DNA of 14,110 bases from Chrysochromulina tobinii. Taxonomy: Eukaryota > Haptophyta > Prymnesiales > Chrysochromulinaceae. Within the stretch, counting starts at the first letter, position 1, and every line of letters begins with the position of its first letter. The stretch covers positions 1-14,110 of the forward strand of contig JWZX01002372.1 in NCBI GenBank assembly GCA_001275005.1. Direction: 5' to 3'. The notes below the pieces were generated by a model, which did no database searches, had not been told where the DNA came from, and saw only the letters and a list, made by a program, of their open reading frames with translations. Position numbers and translations under genes: made by a program. Positions 1 to 7,600 of this stretch are shown piece by piece.

Positions 1-75
1 GACGCCGCCGCCGACGCCGCCGCCGACGCCGCCGCCGACGCCGCCGACGCCGCCGCCGATGCCGCCGATGCCGCC
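1..75. repeat. GCC/GAC-rich short tandem repeat (9- and 12-bp units)
   Basis: The plus strand reads GAC or GAT followed by two or three GCC triplets, repeated about seven times with 9- and 12-bp periods. On the minus strand this is the Gly-Gly-Gly-Val/Ile tail of the partial dynein-stalk-like protein, so it is a coding microsatellite. It continues to the window edge and its full length is unknown. Confidence 0.85.
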
Positions 76-864
76 GCCGCGCCAGCCACCGCCGCCGCAT
101 ATGCCATACCCTGCGCTCGCCGCCAGCGCCGCATGCTCCGCCGCCGCCGCCGTTGCGGCCAGCCGTCGTTCGACAGCGCGTGCGCGGCAGAGGGTCAGAT
201 GATCCCCAACGGCGCTCCGCGCGAGGCGAACGCCACATTCGGGGCACCGTTCGAGCTCCGTCGTCGTGAAGAGCGTCGCCATGGGCGCTGGCGTGGCCGC
301 GCACATAGATCTGGCCGACGCGATGGCGACGACGTCACCCATGCACGATGCGGCGGTGGGCGCCGGCGGCGTTTGCAGAAGCTCCTGTACGACCTGCAGC
401 CAGCGACCCAAGGCCGCCGCGCCACGGCTCACCTGCCCCAGATGCGCCGGCTGCAGCAGCGCTCCAAAGTCGTCCTTGATCGCTGCGAGCACTGCTTGCC
501 TCTGGGCGGCGCTCACGCTCGCCACATCAAAGCGCTCGAGGAGCTGCCAGAAGCTGCTCGCCGGCACAGCTCCCGCCTGGCCGTTGCGCTCCGCACGTGT
601 GGGCCGACGCAGTGGTATGGCGCCCGGTTTGCGTCTCAGCGCGTGTCCACGCAGCATCTTTTGGCAATCCTCCCAACTCGGCGGCTCGTCGGCCAGCCCT
701 AGCAGTACGCCAACGCACCCAACGACGAGCACGAGGCCACGCGGTGCAAAATCCTGCGCCTGTAGGCGCAGAAGGTCGGATGCCGCGCCGTCGAGCGCAT
801 GCCGCAACGCCGCCGAGGCAGACGACTCTGCCTCGGCCGGTGGCGGTGACACTGGTGCAGCCAT
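1..864 (-). CDS. Dynein-stalk-like protein with C2HC zinc finger, 3' end off window
   Basis: The frame is open for 288 codons from an ATG at 864 to the window edge, with no stop. An in-frame TAG lies 9 nt upstream of the ATG, and the ATG has A at -3 and G at +4. Residues about 20-165 follow the order of the dynein heavy-chain microtubule-binding stalk: a hydrophobic helix after a Pro (LVLVVGCVGVLLG, 44-56), PPSWEDCQKML (61-71), an insert, then FWQLLERFDV (105-114) and VSRGAAALGRW (145-155). The last matches the dynein pattern 'VSkAakgLckWv'. Residues 207-226 form a C-x2-C-x11-H-x3-C zinc-finger motif (C207, C210, H222, C226). The chain then becomes Ala-rich and, from about 257, Gly-rich with Val/Ile. 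No AAA motor, linker or long coiled coil precedes the stalk-like part. Microtubule binding is inferred from family resemblance only. The EF-hand gene lies 158 bp upstream on the same strand. Weaker alternative: a helical protein that resembles dynein by chance. Confidence 0.68.
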   Translation of the reverse strand, partial: MAAPVSPPPAEAESSASAALRHALDGAASDLLRLQAQDFAPRGLVLVVGCVGVLLGLADEPPSWEDCQKMLRGHALRRKPGAIPLRRPTRAERNGQAGAVPASSFWQLLERFDVASVSAAQRQAVLAAIKDDFGALLQPAHLGQVSRGAAALGRWLQVVQELLQTPPAPTAASCMGDVVAIASARSMCAATPAPMATLFTTTELERCPECGVRLARSAVGDHLTLCRARAVERRLAATAAAAEHAALAASAGYGICGGGGWRGGGIGGIGGGVGGVGGGVGGGVGGGV

Positions 865-1022
865 CCTGCGCTAGCACGACCTTTTCACTGTGAACTGACA
901 GGTGCCTGCCTTTCGCAAGGCTGCGCGAGATGGACAAAGTTTTGGCAATCTGGATCTACTGAACCTGAAAGACTAGTGAAAGAGAGCCCATCGCTACTAC
1001 TCACTACGACTACTACTCCACA

Positions 1023-3782
1023 CTACCTAGGTGAGGCCGCTCCGACTCCGATCCACGGCTTGAGCCCGGCATTCCCGGGCAAGTTCGCCCAGAGTGCCGT
1101 CGGAAGCCCCCCTCGCCCGACTGTCGTGTGCGACGTGAGGCAGCGCACTGCCATGCGATTAGGCCACGAATCTGAGGCTGACGAGGCCACTCGCGCGACT
1201 CGCGCGGGCCGGGCCGTGGCCATGGGCTCTGCCGCCGCGGGCCCGTGGTACGCGGTCTCGTCAGCGCGACGGGCGTCACGAGGGCTCGCGAGCCCGAGAT
1301 CGTGCGTGATCTGAGCTCGGGGGCTCCGTGAGAGGTGCATCGAGGGGCGTGTGTGCGTGCGTCCATTGGCACGCCACCTGCCGTTACTCATGGCCGCAGC
1401 CTCGGCGCTTGCGGCGGCGATCGCCCCGGGCGCCGCAGCATCCGCACTCAGCACGTGCGGCCGGCACCGGCATAAGAGGCCAAGGACGGGGGCATTGCCA
1501 AACGCGCCGACGAAGGCTCCTTTAAAGGGCTCGCCTTCGACCGCGCTCACGGCCAGATCAGCCGAGCTTCTCACGCCCCGTTCGAGAGCCGACGGCGACG
1601 CTTTCCCATTCGCACGGGCGCTCAGATGCTGGAACGGGGCGCCGTGGTGAGCGCCGGGAGCGCGCCCGGCACTCGTCGCCAGCCGCGGCTGTGAGCGCCG
1701 TGGCGGGCGCGCATCGAGCAGCCTCGGGGGCGTATGTCTCGCGGATTGGGGCCGCGCGCGCGGTGGCGCCGTCTCGAGCGTCCCGCCTAGCTCTGGGTGG
1801 GCTGCCGGTGAGGCTGCCGTTGGGGTTGCCGTTGAGAATGCTTCTGGGGCTGTGAATGGGGCTGTGAATGCTTCTGGGGCGTACATCGGTACGATCGGGG
1901 CAATCCGCTGGTCGCCAAAGAACTTTGGGTAGACTGCTGAGCGCCGTGCTGAGCGAGCTGACGAAGGCCTCTCGGAACGTGGGGACGAGAGTGCACCGGC
2001 GGTCGAAAAGGTTGCGAGCGCGGAGGCGGCAGCAGGCGCGGAGGCGGCAGCAGGCGTGGAGGCGGCAGCAGGCGTGGAGGCGGCAGCAGGCGCGGAGGCG
2101 GCAGCAGGCGCGGAGGCGGCCTCGCGAGATCGACTGGTGGCCCGCTTCTGTAGTGCCGAGGGCGGTGTCGGCTTGAGTGTCGGCTTGAGCATCTTTTTGA
2201 GCTCGACGAACTCCATCCAGCCGCTCTTGTCCGGGTCGTAATCGTCGAAGAGGTCGTCAATGACCTTGGCCGGCAGCTCGACGCCCAGCAGCGGCATGGC
2301 TCTGTGGAACTCGGGTCTCGAAATCTTCCCATCGCCGTTGGCATCCCAGGCACGGAAGAGGTCGATGACACGCATCGCGTTCCTCTGGAGTGCCTCGCGC
2401 AGCTGCGGTGCGAGAGGGTTGGCCACGTCGAACTTGACCATCTCAAGCTCTCCAGCCGCGCCTATCGTTACTACCCGACGGTCCCCGAGCCAATGCTTGA
2501 GCTCCGAGAGGGAGATGACCCCGCCACGATCTGTGTCGATCTGATCAAACGCCACTTGGGCCACCGCCTTCATGTGCGTGTGCCAAAGCTGGCCGTCGCC
2601 GACAAAGTGCTCCATGTTGCGCAAAAACTCCCTCTTGGTGAGACGATCGTCTCCCTCCGCATCCCACGCGCGCACCCAATCGGAGGCGTCCAGGCCCCTC
2701 TCGAGAAGCAATTGACGAATCTGGGCACGAAACGACTCAGCGTCCCAGTGCTTCTCGGCATCCTTGGGCGGCTGTCTTTCGCAGCTGCCTCGGCAGCTGG
2801 CGTCCTCAAACGCAGCCTCCGCGCTCGCTCGCGCCTTTTCGAGGTCCTTGAAGGTCATGCTCATCATCGCGTTTCGGCGCTTGGCGACAGCGCTCATCTC
2901 GCCGCGAAGCCAGGCGCTCACCTCCTCCATCGCGACGCGCCCGGACTGGTCCGCGTCGATCTGGTCATAGATCTCGTACACGACGAACTTGGGCCCTTGA
3001 AAGCCGAGCGTCGTCTCGAAGGCATGCACGAATTCCATAATCGAGATCGTCGAGCGCTCGCACGAGGTACGTAGGATCGTCGTCAAGCTAAGGGGCTGCT
3101 TCTCGAGCATCTTCTCCAAGTTGAGCCTGGCCTCCTCGGGATCGCGGCCGGTGAAGCTGAAACCCGTCGTGTCGATACGCAGCGCACGGCCGGAGCCGGT
3201 GCAGACCGGATGGTGCGCTTCGACGCTGAGCGCCACCAGGAAGCTTTTCATGAGCTCGGACATGTCTGCACTCGCCGAGGTACGGTTCCTGATCATGTCC
3301 ATGAAGCGATGGATTAGAATGTGACCGTGGCCATCCTTGGGTAGCTCGGCGGCCAGGCTGTCAGCGATCTCGAGGAAGCCCATGTCGTCGCATAGGCAAC
3401 GGAACTCGAGCACGTCCATCGTGTCAAGACCACCACCATGTTGGCGACTGCTGTGGTCCAGCGCCCTGTCATACTTCCTGAAGACAGCGTCGAGGCCCGA
3501 GCCCGTCATTTTGGCCGATAGGCTCAAGGTTGACAGGAAGAATTCCTGCTTCGAGACACGGCCGTCGCCATCGATGTCTACCAGATCGAACAGCTGCTTG
3601 AGCTCGTCACGGCTCCTCTGGCTGACAAATTGTGTGGGCAACGTGAGCACGAACTCCTCGAAGCTGAGATCGCCGCTGGCGTCCAGGTCGACATGGTAAA
3701 ACTGCTTTTTCGCCTTGCGCACGAGGCTTCGCGTCTCATCTGCCGCCCGGTCGACGTGCGCCTTGTGACGGGTCCCCTGCAT
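1023..3782 (-). CDS. Seven-EF-hand calcium-binding protein with long disordered tail
   Basis: This is a 919-residue frame. I start it at the ATG at 3782. The frame extends 6 codons further to a TTG, but an in-frame TGA (3806-3804) lies just beyond and there is no earlier ATG. Seven 12-residue EF loops are visible: DLDASGDLSFEE (32-43), DIDGDGRVSKQE (69-80), DADQSGRVAMEE (276-287), DAEGDDRLTKRE (374-385, Asp where Gly is usual at loop position 6), DTDRGGVISLSE (416-427, Gly at loop position 5), DANGDGKISRPE (480-491) and DPDKSGWMEFVE (516-527). The 100-270 stretch is helical and may hide degenerate hands. After about 540 the chain is Ala/Pro/Ser/Arg-rich, with an AAASAP repeat and RPxSAR-like motifs (RPSSARS, RPQSARH). 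A role as a calcium sensor or buffer is established for EF-hands; an axonemal or cytoskeletal place is inferred. It is divergent from the AAA gene and tandem with the dynein-stalk-like gene. The last 150 residues could be altered by an unrecognised intron. Confidence 0.85.
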   Translation of the reverse strand: MQGTRHKAHVDRAADETRSLVRKAKKQFYHVDLDASGDLSFEEFVLTLPTQFVSQRSRDELKQLFDLVDIDGDGRVSKQEFFLSTLSLSAKMTGSGLDAVFRKYDRALDHSSRQHGGGLDTMDVLEFRCLCDDMGFLEIADSLAAELPKDGHGHILIHRFMDMIRNRTSASADMSELMKSFLVALSVEAHHPVCTGSGRALRIDTTGFSFTGRDPEEARLNLEKMLEKQPLSLTTILRTSCERSTISIMEFVHAFETTLGFQGPKFVVYEIYDQIDADQSGRVAMEEVSAWLRGEMSAVAKRRNAMMSMTFKDLEKARASAEAAFEDASCRGSCERQPPKDAEKHWDAESFRAQIRQLLLERGLDASDWVRAWDAEGDDRLTKREFLRNMEHFVGDGQLWHTHMKAVAQVAFDQIDTDRGGVISLSELKHWLGDRRVVTIGAAGELEMVKFDVANPLAPQLREALQRNAMRVIDLFRAWDANGDGKISRPEFHRAMPLLGVELPAKVIDDLFDDYDPDKSGWMEFVELKKMLKPTLKPTPPSALQKRATSRSREAASAPAAASAPAAASTPAAASTPAAASAPAAASALATFSTAGALSSPRSERPSSARSARRSAVYPKFFGDQRIAPIVPMYAPEAFTAPFTAPEAFSTATPTAASPAAHPELGGTLETAPPRARPQSARHTPPRLLDARPPRRSQPRLATSAGRAPGAHHGAPFQHLSARANGKASPSALERGVRSSADLAVSAVEGEPFKGAFVGAFGNAPVLGLLCRCRPHVLSADAAAPGAIAAASAEAAAMSNGRWRANGRTHTRPSMHLSRSPRAQITHDLGLASPRDARRADETAYHGPAAAEPMATARPARVARVASSASDSWPNRMAVRCLTSHTTVGRGGLPTALWANLPGNAGLKPWIGVGAASPR
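2016..2122. repeat. 18-bp tandem repeat encoding AAASAP/AAASTP units
   Basis: About six copies of an 18-bp unit (ggaggcggcagcaggcgc and variants with t for c) occur in tandem. Read on the minus strand they give the hexapeptide AAASAP or AAASTP in the disordered tail of the EF-hand protein. The unit is a multiple of three, so copy changes keep the frame. Confidence 0.85.
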
Positions 3783-3798
3783 GGATTTCGTGAATGTC

Positions 3799-3826
3799 AA
3801 CGTTCACGAAACCCCTCGTGAACGTT
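3799..3826. promoter_or_regulatory. Perfect 11-bp inverted repeat just upstream of the EF-hand start
   Basis: AACGTTCACGA (3799-3809) and TCGTGAACGTT (3816-3826) are exact reverse complements separated by 6 nt. The element lies 17-44 nt upstream of the EF-hand ATG. TTCGTGAA (3787-3794) and TTCACGAA (3803-3810) each fit TTCnnGAA, the half-pair of a heat-shock element, but their spacing is not the regular 5-bp phase. It could be a factor-binding site or a 5' UTR hairpin. Confidence 0.55.
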
Positions 3827-3836
3827 AACACGATAG

Positions 3837-3858
3837 ACGCGACAACCGGTGCTACGGC
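3837..3858 (+). repeat. Dispersed intergenic element, short copy
   Basis: These 22 bases are identical to 10111-10132 and contain the 13-mer CCGGTGCTACGGC, which is also at 4021. Downstream sequence diverges at once, so the hairpin seen in the other copies keeps only two base pairs here. Confidence 0.7.
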
Positions 3859-4020
3859 TGTTGAGTCGGCCGCGGTTTCGCTCGTCGCGCTGTCGTGCGG
3901 GTTGTGTGTTGGTGGGTTGGATGGTTGTGAGGTTCGTCTGTGTGATCCGTGTCGCCCGTGTGCGCCCGTGTGTCCCGTGTGTGACCCGTGTGTGTCCCGA
4001 TTCCCCCCGGTGTCTTTTTA

Positions 4021-4069
4021 CCGGTGCTACGGCACCGTTACCGCCCGCTCAGAAAACACGAGTAACTAC
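4021..4069 (+). repeat. Dispersed intergenic element with UACG-tetraloop hairpin, copy A
   Basis: This copy matches 10120-10170 at 43 of 49 aligned positions with one 2-nt gap. It begins with a six-base-pair hairpin, CGGTGC-TACG-GCACCG (4022-4037). The RNA loop would be UACG closed by C-G, a member of the extra-stable UNCG family. It sits about 480 bp upstream of the AAA gene start. Function unknown. Confidence 0.7.
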
Positions 4070-4510
4070 AGTGTAACTACTGAACATGTGGTCTGACTTG
4101 CCTTGACTGGCTCGCCCTTGTGAGGAGGGCCCACTTGTGCTTCCGAGCGCAGGATTCCAGGTGATGGCGCTCGTGAGGGAGCTCGGCATCAATGTGCCTG
4201 GCTGGACAGACAGATAGACGAACAGACATTGAGGCGGGACTCTTCCCGCGGCCCCAGCTGCTGCAGCTTCAGCGCCGACGCCCCCGTGTGAAAACACGCA
4301 ACAGGGTGTCGCTCGCCTCCACGTACAATGTATGGGCTGGACGTGAAATGGTACTCCCCTCTCACTCACGTGAGACGAGTGTTGCCGCGGCAGCGGTGTT
4401 TTCTGACACCGGTTTCGGAGAATTTCAAGTTCAAGTAACAGTCGTTAGCCTCGTTACGTGGCTCTTTTGCAAAGCGAGCTAGAAAAAAGCGATCGAGCGC
4501 AGCGCGCGCC

Positions 4511-4630
4511 ATGGCCCTATGGCAGGCGCTCACGACGCCGGCATTGATTACGGCGTGCTCGCTGCGGACATCGCGGCAGATAACATGGCAGCTCACATCG
4601 CTGCCGTTTTGCAGTCGGCCGACGCCGTGA
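4511..4630 (+). CDS. Overlapping 39-codon upstream ORF at the AAA gene start
   Basis: An ATG at 4511 lies 8 nt before the ATG chosen for the AAA protein, in a different frame, and ends at TGA 4628-4630. It has a better initiation context (G at -3, G at +4) than the 4519 ATG (C at -3). The peptide has no recognisable domain. If both ATGs are in the mRNA this would be an inhibitory overlapping uORF with leaky scanning; otherwise transcription may start between them. Confidence 0.3.
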   Translation: MALWQALTTPALITACSLRTSRQITWQLTSLPFCSRPTP

Positions 4631-7600
4631 TGGGTGGCCAGCAGCCTGATCGCGGTAGAATGACTTCCGGAATCCTAGCCGACAGCGCACTCGAGGAGGC
4701 CCCACCAGTGGAACACGTCTTCAACAACATGTCGGCCCGCCCAACTCGTCTTCATCTCGTCTTCAACCTGTCCGACGGTGTCGAAGAGGATCTGACGTTA
4801 CCTGTCGACCAGCTCGCGCTGCAACTCGACTTTCACAATTCAAGCGACTCGCCCGTGCGCTTCCATATCAAGCGCAAAACACGGTGGTCAGATGGTAGCG
4901 AAATTCCCAGCGGCTGGTTCAAGTTTGATCCCGGCCAGGGAGTCATTGCTGGCAATACGACCCGGTCGGTGAAGCTGACAATTAAAAGACCAACAATTGC
5001 CATCGCTACGTTCCAGATTGAGTCAGACATCAGTGGGTCCCGTCCATGCACCTTGCGACTTCATCACCAGGAGCAGGCCACTATTGACGCTGAGAAGAGA
5101 GTGCGTGCACGGGCCTCCATTCGGGACGCCGCAGGCAACCAGCTAGATATCGCGGTGAAACATGCGATAGCCATGGGTCTGCCTGCCGACGAGGCGCGCC
5201 GCCTGGCGGACGCGCAACGTATCGAAAAGGAAACGGCGGTGCAGGAGAGGGCGAAGGCCAAGAAGGCGGCGGCCGAGACGCCGGCCGAGGCTGAAGAGGA
5301 GCACTTTGCAGGTGAGGCCAAACGGTGGTGGGGCGCAAAGGTGGAAGCCATGCTTGTTAAGGCGAGTGCGGAGTGGCGGCAAGCGGGAAGCATCGCAGTC
5401 TCATCGACCGACTGGCCAACAAACCCACTTGCCCGGAAAGAGGCGGAGAAGGTGATTGCCGCCCTCGCCAAGAGCTCCGATCGAGCGAGCGTCGAAGCGG
5501 CCGAGGGGATGCTTAAGAAGCAGCTGCTCAAGCAATGGGCGCACTCGAAGGCGTACCTTGCGGTGGCGTACACGTGCACTCCGAACCTCAAAGAGTACGC
5601 AGGCGATGCAAAAGACATGATCGAAGAGTATATGGAGATGGCGGAAAAGGAGGGCGCGAGAATCGTGCCTGCGGTGCTACTTGCTGTCGCGCGGCTGTGC
5701 TCCGAAGCAAAGGATGACGAGTTCAAAGCGGCGTGTCTCCGGCGGTGTTACGTGCATGAGACGCAGGCGCTGCTGACCGCTGACGAGCAGCGCATTGCCA
5801 GCTCGCCGGTTGGAGCAAAGCTCAAACCGCCTTTGATGCCACCGGCAACGAGCAACGGCGAGACGCCGATGGCGCGCTGGAAGCGGCTCAAGGCCGAGCC
5901 CGGCGCGAAGCCGAGTCCGTCGCTCGACAAGCTCATGGAGATGATTGGGTTGAAGAGCGTCAAGGAGGAAGCGCTCGAACTGTACACTCGCGTGCTGCGC
6001 GAGCAAGGGCTCGCCGCGGACCGCCGTCAGCCGTTCGCGCACAACTTCGCATTTCTGGGCAATCCTGGCACGGGCAAAACTTCCGTTGCCAAGCTTTTCG
6101 GCAAGATCCTCAAGGAGACGGGCGCGCGTGAAAAGGACGTGTTCGTCGTGTCAAAGGGCGAGGAGCTTGCTCGCGACGGCGCCGACAAAGCCGCAAAGCT
6201 GATCAGCTCGGCAATGGGCGGCGTCCTTTTCATCGATGAAGCGTACGCTCTCGAGCCCTTGACTAATACCGAAGGGAAGGCGGTGGCGATGCAGCTGCTC
6301 GATGTGGCTGAGGACAGGCGCAATGATCTGACAATCATCATCGCTGGCTACAAGGAAGACATAGAGACCAAGCTGTTCGGCTTCAATTCCGGATTCAGCT
6401 CCCGATTCAGCTGTCAGATCACCTTCGAGGACTACACCGAGCCCGAACTCGCCGAGATCTTCCAGTCGAAGTGCAAAGAGATGAAGGTGCCTCCAGAGAA
6501 GCATGTCGTGGAAGTTGCTGCGCGACGCCTTGCTCGTGGTCGTGGAGCCAAGGGATTCGGAAACGCTCGCGCCGTCCGCATCCTCTTCGATAAGGCCCGC
6601 AGCCGTGCGCTTGTCCGCGACGCCGCCCTAACCTCGCTGAAAGTCATCGACGTCATCGGGCCGCGTCCTGATCGGGACAACGTGCCCGACCTCGGCCGAG
6701 CACTGGACGAGCTTCAAGAGATGATCGGCCTCGACAGCGTCAAGCAGTCGATCGAGCGGATCGTCACCCTCGCGCAGACCAACTACGACAAGGAGCTCAA
6801 GGGCTCTCCCCCGTTCCTGATCCCGCTCAATCGAGTCTTCTTGGGCAATCCTGGCACGGGCAAGACGACGGTTGCCAAGATCTACGGACGCATCCTCAAG
6901 GGTTTGGACTACCTTTCCGACGGCAAGGTTGAGCTCAAGCAGCCGAGCGATCTCGTAGGCGAACACGTCGGCTCGACAGCCCAGCGCACCTCGGCGCTCA
7001 TCGGACGGTGTATGGGCAAGGTGCTGCTCATTGACGAGGCGTATGCCCTCAACAACAACACCTACGGCCACGAAGCGATCGACGCGCTTGTTGGCTTAGT
7101 CCACGGCGCGCCGGGAGAGGACATTGCGGTGGTCCTCATCGGGTACGAGAAGCAGATGAAGAAGATGTTCCGCGAGGTCAACAACGGGCTCACACGCCGG
7201 TTTGGCCTCGACGATGCCTTCCGCTTTGAGGACTTCTCTGACAAGGATCTCGACCGAATCATCCTCAAAGAAGCGGGTGGCCTGCGCATCAAGATGGACC
7301 CCGTTCGCATCAAAGTCATCAAGGCGCTCGCAGGGCAGCGCGCGCGGCCCAATTTTGGCAATGCTGGAGCGGTCGTTGCAATGGTCGCACGTGCAAAGGA
7401 ACGCATGAATTCTCGCGACACGGCTTCTCAGGAGCTCACACTGAGTGACTTTGGGCTTGACCGTGTTGATGGCGACGGCCTGGCCGCTCTCAAAGGGCTG
7501 TGCAAGATCGAGGAAATCCGCAAAATGCTTGGTCAACTCAAGGCCACACTCGAGCAGTGCGATCGCGATGGCAAAGACCGCTCAGAGTACCTTCGGTCGT

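Larger units (their letters stand above)
3783..4518. promoter_or_regulatory. Head-to-head intergenic region, likely bidirectional promoter
   Basis: This 736-bp region lies between the start codons of the EF-hand gene (minus) and the triple-AAA gene (plus), so it must hold both 5' UTRs and probably both promoters. It contains an 11-bp inverted repeat (3799-3826), two copies of the CCGGTGCTACGGC motif (3846-3858 and 4021-4033), and a degenerate CCCGTGTG-type tandem tract (about 3949-4001). Near the AAA start is an A-run (about 4482-4487) followed by a GC-rich leader. No clear TATA box was found. The role is inferred from layout. Confidence 0.5.

Noticed and set aside
133-937. Several overlapping plus- and minus-strand frames of 76-202 codons
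   Set aside because: They are Arg/Ala-rich shadows of the minus-strand dynein-stalk-like frame, which has domain structure and stays open through the whole stretch to the edge.
3783-3800. TTG start for the EF-hand protein, six codons before the ATG
   Set aside because: TTG initiation is a bacterial habit; the sequence is eukaryotic and an in-frame ATG is available at 3782.
3794-4096. 100-codon plus-strand ORF with a Cys/Pro-rich middle (CDPCRPCAPVCPVCDPC)
   Set aside because: The Cys/Pro pattern comes from the CCCGTGTG-type tandem tract, and the ORF spans two copies of the non-coding dispersed element and the presumed promoter. A real small protein cannot be fully excluded.
4107-4217. Short plus frame containing MALVRELGINVPGWTDR
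   Set aside because: It looks protein-like but the part after the ATG is only 17 codons, and no domain or supporting exon was found.
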